64,000 nt of DNA from Ruminococcus sp. UBA3665 (GTDB lineage Bacteria > Bacillota > Clostridia > Oscillospirales > Ruminococcaceae). The notes beneath the pieces are model-generated. The model did not search any database. It was given only the letters and a program-made list of their open reading frames with translations, and was not told the DNA's origin. Shown one piece after another: positions 49,712 to 58,887 of this stretch. The stretch is from assembly GCA_002373165.1 (NCBI GenBank), contig DFJS01000026.1:32141-96140 (forward strand), given 5' to 3'. The translations under genes and the position numbers were made by a program. How positions within the stretch are numbered: position 1 is the first letter of the stretch; the number at the start of each line of letters is the position of its first letter.

Positions 49712-50353
49712 ATGATTTCCCTATCATCAATAGACAAAAAACAGGCATTCCGCTATATGGGACTTCATGCCGAACCGGATGCAAATATGCTCCGGATGGC
49801 TGATGCCTGTGAAAAAAAATTATTATCTGCCGTCAGACCACGCTATTGCTGGAAAATCTTCCGGAAAAAAGAACTGAAATCTCTTCTGCTCGGCCAGGAA
49901 ATCCAGAATCATCTTGAAACTTGTGATTCTGTCATTCTGTTCTGTGCCACTCTGTCACAGAATGCGGATGCCTGTATCAGAATCGCACAGGCAAGCGATG
50001 TTCTCGCCGGCATGATGACTGATGCCATGGCAAGCGCACTGACGGAACAGTTCTGTGACGAGGCGGAAAAAGAAATTCTGTCCCAGTTCCCGGAAAAATT
50101 TTCAACATGGCGGTTCAGTCCCGGCTACGGCGATCTGCCGTTAGAAATTCAGCCGGATTTCCTGAGAATCATCAATGCTGAAAAACGGCTTGGCATCTGT
50201 GTCAGTGAAGGCGGTCTGCTGATTCCGACAAAATCCGTAACGGCAATCATCGGCCTGTCAGATTCGCCCGTGCCAAAGGCAAAAAAAGGATGCAGTATCT
50301 GCAATTTATCGAAAACTTGTCCGTATCGGACGAAAGGAGTGCATTGTTCTTGA
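49712..50353 (+). CDS. methionine synthase reactivation protein (MetH activation domain in trans)
   Basis: 213 residues corresponding to the AdoMet-binding activation domain that is the C-terminal part of E. coli MetH. It reductively remethylates cob(II)alamin. The AdoMet-binding signature RFSPGYGDLP is near 134-143, followed by LGICVSEGGLLIPTKSVTAIIGLS. A Cys-rich tail (CSICNLSKTCPYRTKGVHC) is additional and could bind a metal cluster. The following metH lacks this domain and starts within this gene's stop (TTGA overlap), so the two are made together. Confidence 0.92.
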   Translation: MISLSSIDKKQAFRYMGLHAEPDANMLRMADACEKKLLSAVRPRYCWKIFRKKELKSLLLGQEIQNHLETCDSVILFCATLSQNADACIRIAQASDVLAGMMTDAMASALTEQFCDEAEKEILSQFPEKFSTWRFSPGYGDLPLEIQPDFLRIINAEKRLGICVSEGGLLIPTKSVTAIIGLSDSPVPKAKKGCSICNLSKTCPYRTKGVHCS

Positions 50354-52713
50354 ATTTAAGAAAAAAATTAGAAAATCATGAATTTATTTTACTCGACGGC
50401 GGTATGGGAACAATGCTCCAGTCTGCCGGACTCGAATTAGGCGGGATTCCGGAAATGCTGAATTTTACCAATCCGGATTTGATTACGGGAATTCATCAGG
50501 CCTATGTCAACGCCGGGGCACAGATTGTCTATACCAATACCTTCGGCGCAAACCGGCTGAAAATGGCAAAGACACATAAATCCGTCCAGCAGATTGTCCG
50601 GGCGGCAATCCAGAATGCCAGAAAAGCAAACCCTGCCTGCATCGCTCTGGATCTGGGGCCGATCGGTCAGCTTCTGGAACCAACCGGAACACTCAGGTTT
50701 GAAGAAGCTTATGATATCTTCCGGGAACAGATTCAGGCCGGACAGGATGCCGATCTTTATATTTTCGAGACAATGACAGATCTTCTAGAAGTCCGCGCCG
50801 GAGTTCTGGCCGCCAAAGAATACGGAAATAACAAGCCTATTTTTGTTACGATGAGTTTCGAGGAAAACGGCAGAACTTTCACTGGCTGTGAAATTCCTGC
50901 CATGGCTCTGACTCTGGAAGGCCTCGGCGTGGATGCCATCGGCGTGAACTGTTCGTTAGGCCCTGAAGAACTGACTCCTATTGTGAAACAGCTCTGTGAA
51001 TGGACAAATCTTCCTGTGATCGTCAAGCCTAATGCCGGACTTCCCGACCCTGTGACGAATCAGTATCATTTTGATGCTTCCAGATTTGGCACATGCTGTG
51101 AAGAATTCGTCAGAATGGGTGCGATGATTTTCGGCGGCTGCTGCGGCACAACGCCGGAACATATTCAGGCGTTATCCGATATGCTGAAACGGCAGAAGCC
51201 CGTCATCCGAAAACCTGAAATTCCGGCGGCAGTCTGCTCGGCCAATAAGACTGTCATCATCGACCAGCCAAGAATCATTGGCGAACGCATCAATCCGACA
51301 GGAAAAAAACGCTTCAAGCAGGCACTGATCGAACATGATACGGATTATATTTTAAATCAGGCAATTCAGCAGATCGAAGCCGGAGCGGATATTCTGGATG
51401 TCAACGTCGGACTTCCCGAAATCGACGAAACCGAAATGATGCAGACAGCTGTCAAAGCCATTCAGGGCATCACAGATACACCTCTGCAATTGGATACGAC
51501 CAAACCCGAAGCACTCGAAGCCGGATTGAGAATCTATAACGGAAAGCCGATTGTGAATTCCGTCAACGGCGAGGAAGAATCTCTGAACACAGTTCTGCCG
51601 TTAGTCAAGAAATATGGTGCCTCTGTAGTCGGCCTGACCCTCGACAAGAACGGTATCCCGAAAACTGCTCAGGGAAGATTTGAAATTGCACAGCGTATTC
51701 TTAACAGAGCGTTATCTCTGGGAATCCGGCGCGAAGATGTTTATATCGACTGCCTGACACTGACGGCATCGGCAGAACAGGCCGGAGTTATGCAGACTCT
51801 CGAAGCCGTCCGCAGAGTGAAAACTGAATTAGGCCTGAAAACAGTATTAGGCGTATCGAATATTTCTTTCGGCCTGCCAAGCCGCGAACTCGTCACCAGA
51901 AATTTTCTGACGATGGCACTCTATGCCGGGCTGGATCTGCCTATCATCAATCCGAACACGGAAAGCATGACTTCTGCCGTGCGGACATATAAATTATTAG
52001 CGAATATCGACAAAAATGCTGTGGATTTCATTGCCCATTACGGCGGCGATCATGCACAGTCTTCCGCACCTGCCAGACCGCAGAGTGCTGATATGACTCT
52101 CGAAGCCGCTGTTTCTGCCGGACTGAAATCCGAAGCCGGAGCAATTACAGGCGTACTTCTCGAAAATACCGAACCGATGCATATTGTCAATCAGTATCTG
52201 ATTCCGGCACTCGACAAAGCCGGAATGGAATTCGAGAAAGGGAAAATTTTCCTGCCTCAGCTGATTTCGTCAGCAAGTGCCGCACAGGCGGCGTTTGAAG
52301 TCATTAAAAGCTATCTTTGCGAACACAGTACCGAAACCGTCAACAGAGGGACTATCGTCCTGGCGACAGTCAAGGGCGATATTCACGATATCGGCAAGAA
52401 TATTGTGAAAATTCTGCTGGAAAATTACGGCTATCAGGTGATTGACCTCGGAAAAGATGTTCCTTATGAAGCCGTTGCCGAAGCAACTGAAAAATCTCAC
52501 GCGCCCTTAGTGGGCTTGTCGGCCTTGATGACGACGACTCTGCCTTCTATGGAAAATACCATCCGGTTACTGCACGAACGCTGCCCCTGGTGTAAGACAG
52601 TCGTCGGCGGCGCAGTGCTGACGGCCGATTATGCCGAACAGATCGGCGCAGACTTCTACGCCAAAGATGCCAAAGAAACGGTCGATATCGCAAAGCAGGT
52701 ATTCGGAAACTAA
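50350..52713 (+). CDS. metH: cobalamin-dependent methionine synthase without activation domain
   Basis: Transfers the methyl group of methyl-THF to homocysteine through cobalamin. 787 residues. Homocysteine domain about 1-290 with zinc Cys residues in GVNCSLG and GGCCGTTPEHI (near 262); pterin-binding domain about 310-570 (IGERINPTGKKRFK, DVNVGLPEID); cap plus B12-binding domain about 590-787 with the lower-ligand motif GDIHDIGKN near 676-684. The chain stops where the activation domain would begin. The TTG at 50350 overlaps the preceding TGA and has AGGAG ten bases upstream, so it is preferred to an earlier ATG at 50290. Confidence 0.95.
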   Translation: MNLRKKLENHEFILLDGGMGTMLQSAGLELGGIPEMLNFTNPDLITGIHQAYVNAGAQIVYTNTFGANRLKMAKTHKSVQQIVRAAIQNARKANPACIALDLGPIGQLLEPTGTLRFEEAYDIFREQIQAGQDADLYIFETMTDLLEVRAGVLAAKEYGNNKPIFVTMSFEENGRTFTGCEIPAMALTLEGLGVDAIGVNCSLGPEELTPIVKQLCEWTNLPVIVKPNAGLPDPVTNQYHFDASRFGTCCEEFVRMGAMIFGGCCGTTPEHIQALSDMLKRQKPVIRKPEIPAAVCSANKTVIIDQPRIIGERINPTGKKRFKQALIEHDTDYILNQAIQQIEAGADILDVNVGLPEIDETEMMQTAVKAIQGITDTPLQLDTTKPEALEAGLRIYNGKPIVNSVNGEEESLNTVLPLVKKYGASVVGLTLDKNGIPKTAQGRFEIAQRILNRALSLGIRREDVYIDCLTLTASAEQAGVMQTLEAVRRVKTELGLKTVLGVSNISFGLPSRELVTRNFLTMALYAGLDLPIINPNTESMTSAVRTYKLLANIDKNAVDFIAHYGGDHAQSSAPARPQSADMTLEAAVSAGLKSEAGAITGVLLENTEPMHIVNQYLIPALDKAGMEFEKGKIFLPQLISSASAAQAAFEVIKSYLCEHSTETVNRGTIVLATVKGDIHDIGKNIVKILLENYGYQVIDLGKDVPYEAVAEATEKSHAPLVGLSALMTTTLPSMENTIRLLHERCPWCKTVVGGAVLTADYAEQIGADFYAKDAKETVDIAKQVFGN

Positions 52714-52727
52714 GGAGAGCTCGATTT

Positions 52728-53159
52728 ATGAAAAAGCTAAATCAGCTGATTGAGGAACTTCTGCATCTGGCTGAAAATTTAAAAGATGAAAGAGAATTTG
52801 AATTTCATCCTCCAGCTTCGGAAACTGAAATTCAGGAACTGGAACAGCATCTGCAAGTTTCGCTTCCGGAAGATTATAAAAATTTTCTGAAATTCTCCAA
52901 CGGCGCAGGACTGAATCACTTTACAGTTGAATTATATCCTGTTTCTGAAATTATCCGTTACAGCAATATGAAAAAAGCTGACTGGTTTCCGGAGGATTAT
53001 ATCATGCTTGCCGATATCATCGGCGATGGAGAAGTTCTTTGTTTTTCCGGAAAAACAGGGAAATTCATCCGCTGTTTTGACGGCGAAGAAGAGATTTTTG
53101 AAACTTTCACTGATTTTCTGGAAGATATCATAAATTTCATCAAGGAGATTACAGAATAA
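52728..53159 (+). CDS. SMI1/KNR4 (SUKH) family protein, likely orphan immunity protein
   Basis: 143 residues. The SUKH pattern is clear: EFHPPASETEIQELEQHLQVSLPEDYKNFLKFSNGAGLNHF near 25-65, then DWFPEDYIMLADIIGDGEVLCFS and a C-terminal FETFTDFLEDIINFI helix. In bacteria this superfamily mainly provides immunity against nuclease toxins of contact-dependent systems. No toxin is adjacent. It starts 14 bases after metH and is probably in its transcript. Confidence 0.8.
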   Translation: MKKLNQLIEELLHLAENLKDEREFEFHPPASETEIQELEQHLQVSLPEDYKNFLKFSNGAGLNHFTVELYPVSEIIRYSNMKKADWFPEDYIMLADIIGDGEVLCFSGKTGKFIRCFDGEEEIFETFTDFLEDIINFIKEITE

Positions 53160-53164
53160 AGCCT

Positions 53165-53572
53165 ATGCAGAATTTTATAGAATTAAGAGTATATGCCGGC
53201 CGGAGCGAAAAAATCTGTTATGATTTTCAGCCGATAAAGCGGAATCCGGCAACAGACTGGAATCCGGCATGGGAGGATTGGCATAGCTATCCGGAGCCTT
53301 TGCGGATTTATCTGACGGATTTCGAGAAGCTGTTAAGAAATTATATTCTGCCGCTGTTCCCCACGGCAGATGCATTTGACGGTTCTTTGCAGACAGCTTT
53401 CGATCCTTGTTTTGATAACTGGCTTTCAGTATCCGATTATCAGAAATTAATTGCCGCCATCGAAACAGATACCATTCCGCCTGAACATACACTCTTTTAT
53501 GAACAGTTTATTGCATGGTTAAAACATGCACTGCAACAGGCAGATATTATTATCATAGAATCCAATCTCTAA
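53165..53572 (+). CDS. hypothetical protein, 135 residues
   Basis: Not recognised. It starts six bases after the SUKH stop, so the two are likely co-expressed. Many aromatic residues (DWNPAWEDWHSYPEPLRIYLTDFEKLLRNY, FDNWLSVSDYQKLI, HTLFYEQFIAWLKHAL) suggest a compact helical fold; no membrane or signal segment. Position beside a SUKH gene makes an immunity role conceivable, but nothing in the sequence shows it. Confidence 0.6.
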   Translation: MQNFIELRVYAGRSEKICYDFQPIKRNPATDWNPAWEDWHSYPEPLRIYLTDFEKLLRNYILPLFPTADAFDGSLQTAFDPCFDNWLSVSDYQKLIAAIETDTIPPEHTLFYEQFIAWLKHALQQADIIIIESNL

Positions 53573-53600
53573 AAAATCACAGGCAGAGGAGGGAATTTTC

Positions 53601-55775
53601 TTGATCAGAACAGATGAAGCAAAAGGCATCTTCGCATTATATACCAAACATACTGTCATGATTCTGCAAATCTGTGACGGCTTTGTCGGGATGCCCTATT
53701 ACGGCGAAAAAATTAAACTGGCCGAAACAGATTATCTCTGCCGGACAGATGTCAGGCCGTTCACGCCGGAAGAACTCCCCGGAGAAGAAGTCAGCTTTCA
53801 GAGTGCGTTTCCGCATGTGTATCCCTGCTATGGGTGCGGCAACTATCGGGAATCGGCTTTCCGTGCAGAACAGGAAAACGGCGCGGATACCTGCTGCCTG
53901 AAATATATCGGATGCAGTACATCCAAAGAAAAGCCGCATCTGCCGCACCTGCCCCAGAGCTTCACCAAAAACTGCAATACAGAAACATTGATTCTATACC
54001 TGCATGACGAACAGGCCGGCGTACTTGCGGAACTGATTTATACGCTTTTTCAGGATAGTGATATCATCACACAGAGCGTCAGAATCCAGAATCAGGGCGA
54101 ATCGCCAGTGATGCTCCGCCGGGTATTCTCCTCCTGTCTGCATCTGGAAGGCGATTTAGAACTTCTTACACTGAACGGCACCTGGGCACGGGAGCGGAAA
54201 CCTCAGCGGCAGCCAATCGGATACGGTTTGCAGAGCATCGGCAGTCTGAACGGAGCCTCTTCTCATACACACAACCCGTTTCTGGCGGCAGTCCGTCCGG
54301 AAACAACCGAAACGCAGGGCGAAGCCTGGGGCATGGCCTTTGTATATTCCGGAAATTTCTATGCCTGCGCCGAAAAGGATTTTCAGGATAAAACCCAGAT
54401 TCTTATGGGAATTCATCCGGATACATTCTGCTGGGAGCTTGCCCCCGGAAAGTCGTTCTACGCGCCGGAAGTATTATTAAATTACTCTTCCAGAGGTCTG
54501 GGAAGATTCAGCCGGAATTATCATGATTTTATCCGGAATCATATTATCCGGAGCAAATGGCAGTATCAGGAGCGGCCTGTTCTGGTCAACAGCTGGGAAG
54601 CATTTTATTTTGATTTTGATTCTGAAAAAATTCTTCATCTTGCAGATACGGCTCTTGCCTGCGGCATGGATCTGCTGGTTCTGGACGACGGCTGGTTCGG
54701 CCATAGGGAAAGCGATGACAGTTCCCTCGGCGACTGGTTCGCCAACGAGGACAAAATCCCGGAAGGCATGGAATGGCTTGGCGAACAGATTCAGCAGCGG
54801 AATCTGAAATTCGGCTTATGGTTCGAGCCGGAAATGATTTCTCCGGACAGCGAATTATTCCGGCAGCATCCCGACTGGGCAGTACAGATTCCCGGCAGAA
54901 ATATGACACTCTCCCGGAATCAGTGCGTACTGGATCTGACCCGGCCGGAAATCCGGAATTATATCTTCCGGAGCATGGCAGATATAATTCATGAAGCAGA
55001 TGTTTCTTACCTGAAATGGGATATGAACCGTCAGATAACAGAAGCCTATACGCCGTCACTTCCGGCACATCGCCAGAAAGAATTTTTTCACAGATATCTG
55101 TTAGGCGTATATGAAATTCAGGAAAGATTATTAAAAACCTTTCCGGATTTGCTGCTGGAAAACTGCGCAGGCGGCGGCGGACGGTTCGACTGCGGAATGT
55201 TATACTACAGTCCGCAGATCTGGTGCTCGGATAATACTGATGCCTGCGACAGAGCCGCTATTCAGCTGGGGACATCGCTGTGCTATCCGCCCTCGTGCAT
55301 GGGGTCGCATGTTTCGGTATGCCCCAATCACATTGTCGGCAGAAAAACAGATTTCATGACAAGGGCACATGTTGCTCTTGCCGGAACATTCGGCTATGAA
55401 ATGGACCTGATGCGCCTGACTGACAAACAGGCAAAACTGCTTCAGGAACAGATCAGATTATATCATGCTTATTCCCATCTAACAAGAGAGGGCATTTTCT
55501 ATCGGCTGATGCAGAATGAATTTTTTCTTGCCTGGCAGTTTGTCAGTCAGGAAAGAACAGAAACGCTTGTGACAGTCCTTCAGGTGCGAAATAAACCCAA
55601 TCAGGGCAGACTGCACCTGAAATTACAGGGTCTGATTCCGGAAAGCTGCTATGCCATAGACGGAAAATTTTATACAGGCGGTCAGCTGATGAAAATCGGT
55701 CTGCCCATCCGCCCCATGTGGGGCGACGGAGTCAGTCAGCTTCTGCATCTGACGATAGAAATTGCTGATTTATAA
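53601..55775 (+). CDS. alpha-galactosidase, glycoside hydrolase family 36
   Basis: Removes alpha-1,6-galactose from galacto-oligosaccharides and galactomannan fragments. 724 residues: N-terminal beta-sandwich (about 1-300), TIM barrel (about 310-640), C-terminal sheet. Family marks are LDDGWFG near 358-364, GLWFEPEMISPDSEL, the nucleophile Asp in LKWDMNRQI near 474, CAGGGGRFD near 525, and the acid/base Asp in CSDNTDACDR near 543. There is no signal peptide, so it acts in the cytosol on imported sugars. It starts at TTG 53601 with GGAGGG eight bases upstream. First gene of the glycan block. Confidence 0.93.
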   Translation: MIRTDEAKGIFALYTKHTVMILQICDGFVGMPYYGEKIKLAETDYLCRTDVRPFTPEELPGEEVSFQSAFPHVYPCYGCGNYRESAFRAEQENGADTCCLKYIGCSTSKEKPHLPHLPQSFTKNCNTETLILYLHDEQAGVLAELIYTLFQDSDIITQSVRIQNQGESPVMLRRVFSSCLHLEGDLELLTLNGTWARERKPQRQPIGYGLQSIGSLNGASSHTHNPFLAAVRPETTETQGEAWGMAFVYSGNFYACAEKDFQDKTQILMGIHPDTFCWELAPGKSFYAPEVLLNYSSRGLGRFSRNYHDFIRNHIIRSKWQYQERPVLVNSWEAFYFDFDSEKILHLADTALACGMDLLVLDDGWFGHRESDDSSLGDWFANEDKIPEGMEWLGEQIQQRNLKFGLWFEPEMISPDSELFRQHPDWAVQIPGRNMTLSRNQCVLDLTRPEIRNYIFRSMADIIHEADVSYLKWDMNRQITEAYTPSLPAHRQKEFFHRYLLGVYEIQERLLKTFPDLLLENCAGGGGRFDCGMLYYSPQIWCSDNTDACDRAAIQLGTSLCYPPSCMGSHVSVCPNHIVGRKTDFMTRAHVALAGTFGYEMDLMRLTDKQAKLLQEQIRLYHAYSHLTREGIFYRLMQNEFFLAWQFVSQERTETLVTVLQVRNKPNQGRLHLKLQGLIPESCYAIDGKFYTGGQLMKIGLPIRPMWGDGVSQLLHLTIEIADL

Positions 55776-55801
55776 TATAAAAATAAAAAGGAGACAGGGT
55801 T

Positions 55802-58054
55802 ATGATCAGAAAAAAACAAATTTTATCCGCACTGTGTATCTGCACAGCTATGCTGCTGACAGGATGCAGTACAGCCAAAACAGATTCCGGCAGCACCGAA
55901 ACGCCCGTATCGGAAGAAACGGAACAGGAAGTTCCTCCCGGAACTGTTTCCAGAATTTCACAGGATGCCTATGCCTGGAGCAATGTTGCCATCGGCGGCG
56001 GCGGTTATGTCACAGGCATGGTATACAGCCAGGCTGAGGAAAATCTGATTTATGCCAGAACAGACATCGGCGGAGCTTACAGATGGGTGGAAACAGAACA
56101 CCGCTGGAAAGCAATTACTGATCATCTGGGTTCGGAAAACTGGAATCTGATCGGCATAGAAAGCATCGCCGCCGACCCCGTTGATGCCGGCAGAGTCTAT
56201 GTGCTGGGCGGTACTTATATGGGCAACAAAGGTGCTGTGCTTGTTTCGGACGACTACGGCGAAACCTGGGAACAGCATGATATGCCCTTTGACTGCGGCG
56301 CAAACAATTCCGGCCGCGGCACAGGAGAACGTCTGATGGTGCATCCGGAAAAAAATAATATCATCTACATGGGCACCCGAAACGCCGGATTATGGAAATC
56401 AGAAGATTTCGGCAAAACCTGGAACGCTGTCGAAAGTTTCCCTGCAAAAGGGAATTATTCGCAGGAAGGCAATGCTATCGGCATCATGTGGGAAGCGTTC
56501 CATCCTGTGACACATGATATCTACGTCGGAGTCGCCGAAAAGGACGGAACCTGTATTTATACTTCTTCCGATGACGGTCAGACCTGGACAGCACTTCCGG
56601 CAAATCTGCCGGGCATGTATCCTCTGCACGGAGAATTTTCTCAGAACGGAAAGCTGTATCTTGCCTATTCTGATAACTGCGGCCCTAATATGAGTCCGCA
56701 GAACGGAGCTGTCTGCGTTTATGAAGATAATCAGTTCACGGATATCACGCCCAATCTGAATGACGGCCGCTACGGCGGATTCGGTGCTGTATCCACAGAC
56801 AGACAAAATCCGGATACGCTAGTCGTCTGCACGCTGGGCTACTGGTCAGATCATGGCGATAATATTTACCGTTCGACAGACGGCGGCCAGACATGGCAGG
56901 GCTTATTCAATGACAAAAATCATGAAAAGCATTATCAGATGAACGTTGCACAGGCCGACTGGCTGACCTGGGGGCGCGATGAGGCCAAAACAGGCTGGTG
57001 GACGGCAGATATTAATATTAATCCGTTCAATTCCGATCAGGTAATGTACGGAACAGGCGCGACAATCTACTGCACAGAAAATATGACTGATCTGGGCACG
57101 GAAAAAGATGTTGTCATTTCTTTTGCCGCTTACGGTCTGGAAGAAACCGCAGTTTATAAAATGCTTTCTCCGGATTATCAGGACAATCAGCCGCAGTTAT
57201 ATTCCATCATGGGCGATCTGACAGGCTTTTCCCATCTGGATGTCACAAAAGGCCCTGATGATGCGCATTTCATGGGCAGTTCCTCCGGGAATAATCCGAC
57301 TGATCTGGATGTTGCTTATGAAAATGCCAACTGTGCTGTTTATGCCGTTCAGGACAGAATGCATCCGCTCTGGTTCACAACAGACGGCGGTCAGAACTGG
57401 AATCCCGTCCCTGATGCTCCGGAACGCGTAGAAGGCGGCAGAGTGTGCATCAGTGCCGACGGCGGCCTGATTCTCTGGAGTCCTTCCAATACGGGCAATT
57501 CCAATATCTATCAATATCATATCCAGAAAAACAAATGGTTCTATGTCGAAGGGCTGGGCTATGGTGCGCAGATCTGTGCGGACAGAGTCAATCCGCAGAA
57601 ATTCTATGCGGCATATAACGGCATGTTTTATATTTCGACTGATGGCGGCGTAAAATTTGAACCCACAGGTCAGCTGATCGCCGATAAAGCCGTGATTCAG
57701 ACAGTAGTCGGCAAAGAAGACAACGTCTGGCTTTGCAGCGGTACACTCCTGATGTATTCCGAAGACGGCGGTCAGAGCTTCCAGTCTGTGAAAGATATTG
57801 ATTTCAGAGCAATCGGCTTTGGTGCGCCCAAATCGGATTCAGATTATCCTGTTGTTTATGCAATGGGAAATGCCGGTCAGGGTGACGGCATCTACCGTTC
57901 TCTGGACAAGGGCGTAACCTGGGAGCGCATCAATGACGAAAATCATCTGTTCGGCAATCTGACCAGCTTTATTACAGGCGACAGTCAGGTTTATGGCCGG
58001 GTTTATTTCGCGACCAACGGCCGCGGCATCGTGATGGGAGATATTGCACAATGA
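55802..58054 (+). CDS. GH74-type glycoside hydrolase lipoprotein (xyloglucanase-like)
   Basis: 750 residues. A lipoprotein signal ending LLTGC (Cys near 22) and a short Ser/Thr/Glu linker precede a two-propeller structure of Asp-box repeats (TSSDDGQTWTALP, RSTDGGQTWQGLF, TTDGGQNWNPVP, YSEDGGQSFQSV, RSLDKGVTWERI). The N-terminal WSNVAIGGGGYVTGMVYS and YARTDIGGAYRW with its Asp are typical of GH74, which cuts the xyloglucan or related glucan backbone. It would act on the cell surface, anchored to the membrane. AAGGAG before ATG; four-base overlap with the next gene. Confidence 0.88.
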   Translation: MIRKKQILSALCICTAMLLTGCSTAKTDSGSTETPVSEETEQEVPPGTVSRISQDAYAWSNVAIGGGGYVTGMVYSQAEENLIYARTDIGGAYRWVETEHRWKAITDHLGSENWNLIGIESIAADPVDAGRVYVLGGTYMGNKGAVLVSDDYGETWEQHDMPFDCGANNSGRGTGERLMVHPEKNNIIYMGTRNAGLWKSEDFGKTWNAVESFPAKGNYSQEGNAIGIMWEAFHPVTHDIYVGVAEKDGTCIYTSSDDGQTWTALPANLPGMYPLHGEFSQNGKLYLAYSDNCGPNMSPQNGAVCVYEDNQFTDITPNLNDGRYGGFGAVSTDRQNPDTLVVCTLGYWSDHGDNIYRSTDGGQTWQGLFNDKNHEKHYQMNVAQADWLTWGRDEAKTGWWTADININPFNSDQVMYGTGATIYCTENMTDLGTEKDVVISFAAYGLEETAVYKMLSPDYQDNQPQLYSIMGDLTGFSHLDVTKGPDDAHFMGSSSGNNPTDLDVAYENANCAVYAVQDRMHPLWFTTDGGQNWNPVPDAPERVEGGRVCISADGGLILWSPSNTGNSNIYQYHIQKNKWFYVEGLGYGAQICADRVNPQKFYAAYNGMFYISTDGGVKFEPTGQLIADKAVIQTVVGKEDNVWLCSGTLLMYSEDGGQSFQSVKDIDFRAIGFGAPKSDSDYPVVYAMGNAGQGDGIYRSLDKGVTWERINDENHLFGNLTSFITGDSQVYGRVYFATNGRGIVMGDIAQ

Positions 58055-58887
58055 AAGGCAGAAAAATCGCTTACGGAAGGATCATCGGCCTTGTGCTGAC
58101 AGCTGTGGTGGTATGCTTTGGCATTCCCTATGCCATCCGGCTGAAAAAAATCTATAACGGAGAAATTATTGCAAATATTCCCGATCCGGACAAATATCCC
58201 GTCATGGGCGTGGATGTTTCCCGTTATCAGGGGCAGATTCAATGGCCTGTCATTGAAGAACAAAATATAACATTTGCCTTTATCAAGGCCACAGAAGGCA
58301 GTTCACATCAGGACCCCCGTTTTGCAGAAAACTGGAAAGAAGTCCAGAAAACCAATATCTATGCCGGAGCTTATCATTTTTTCAGTTTTGAAAGTTCCGG
58401 CGAAACGCAGGCGCAGAATTTTATTGCTACTGTCGGCGATCTGGAAGAGACAAATCTGCCGCCTGTGATTGACCTGGAATTTTACGGCGATTACAGCAGT
58501 ACTCCGCTTTCCCGGAAAGAAACACAGGAAATTTTAAATGCACTGCTGAAAAATCTGGAAAATTATTATCATGTCAAGCCGATTATCTATACAACAACAA
58601 GAGCGTATTATCATTATATTCTTGGCGGCGGCTACGGCGCGTATCCGCTCTGGTTCCGGAATACGTATCAGGAGCCTGTTGTCAACTGGAGTTTCTGGCA
58701 GTATTCCGACCAGGGAAAGCTTGCCGGCTATGACGGCATTCAGAGAGATCACACAGAAATGTATATTGATCTGAACGTATACCGCAGTTCTTACGAGGCG
58801 TTTCTGGAAGAATTTTCTCTGCCGGAAACAGCTGCGGAAACACTGGATCATGACGAGGAGAAAGAAGAGAAGGAGAACAGGACATGA
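58051..58887 (+). CDS. GH25 lysozyme-like muramidase, membrane-anchored
   Basis: 278 residues. An N-terminal membrane helix (GLVLTAVVVCFGIPYAI, about 13-29) is probably an uncleaved anchor. The GH25 domain (about 47-245) has VMGVDVSRYQGQIQWPVI, FAFIKATEGSSHQDPRF, YAGAYHFFSF, and the catalytic pair in PPVIDLEFYGD. A charged Glu-rich tail follows. It cleaves peptidoglycan glycan strands. It overlaps the GH74 gene and manA by four bases each. Its job in a carbohydrate block may be wall remodelling for surface enzymes; that is speculation. Confidence 0.9.
   Translation: MKGRKIAYGRIIGLVLTAVVVCFGIPYAIRLKKIYNGEIIANIPDPDKYPVMGVDVSRYQGQIQWPVIEEQNITFAFIKATEGSSHQDPRFAENWKEVQKTNIYAGAYHFFSFESSGETQAQNFIATVGDLEETNLPPVIDLEFYGDYSSTPLSRKETQEILNALLKNLENYYHVKPIIYTTTRAYYHYILGGGYGAYPLWFRNTYQEPVVNWSFWQYSDQGKLAGYDGIQRDHTEMYIDLNVYRSSYEAFLEEFSLPETAAETLDHDEEKEEKENRT

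Noticed and set aside
50290..50350. metH starting at the ATG at 50290
   Set aside because: That start lacks a ribosome site and lies well inside the reactivation gene; TTG at 50350 has AGGAG and the typical four-base overlap.
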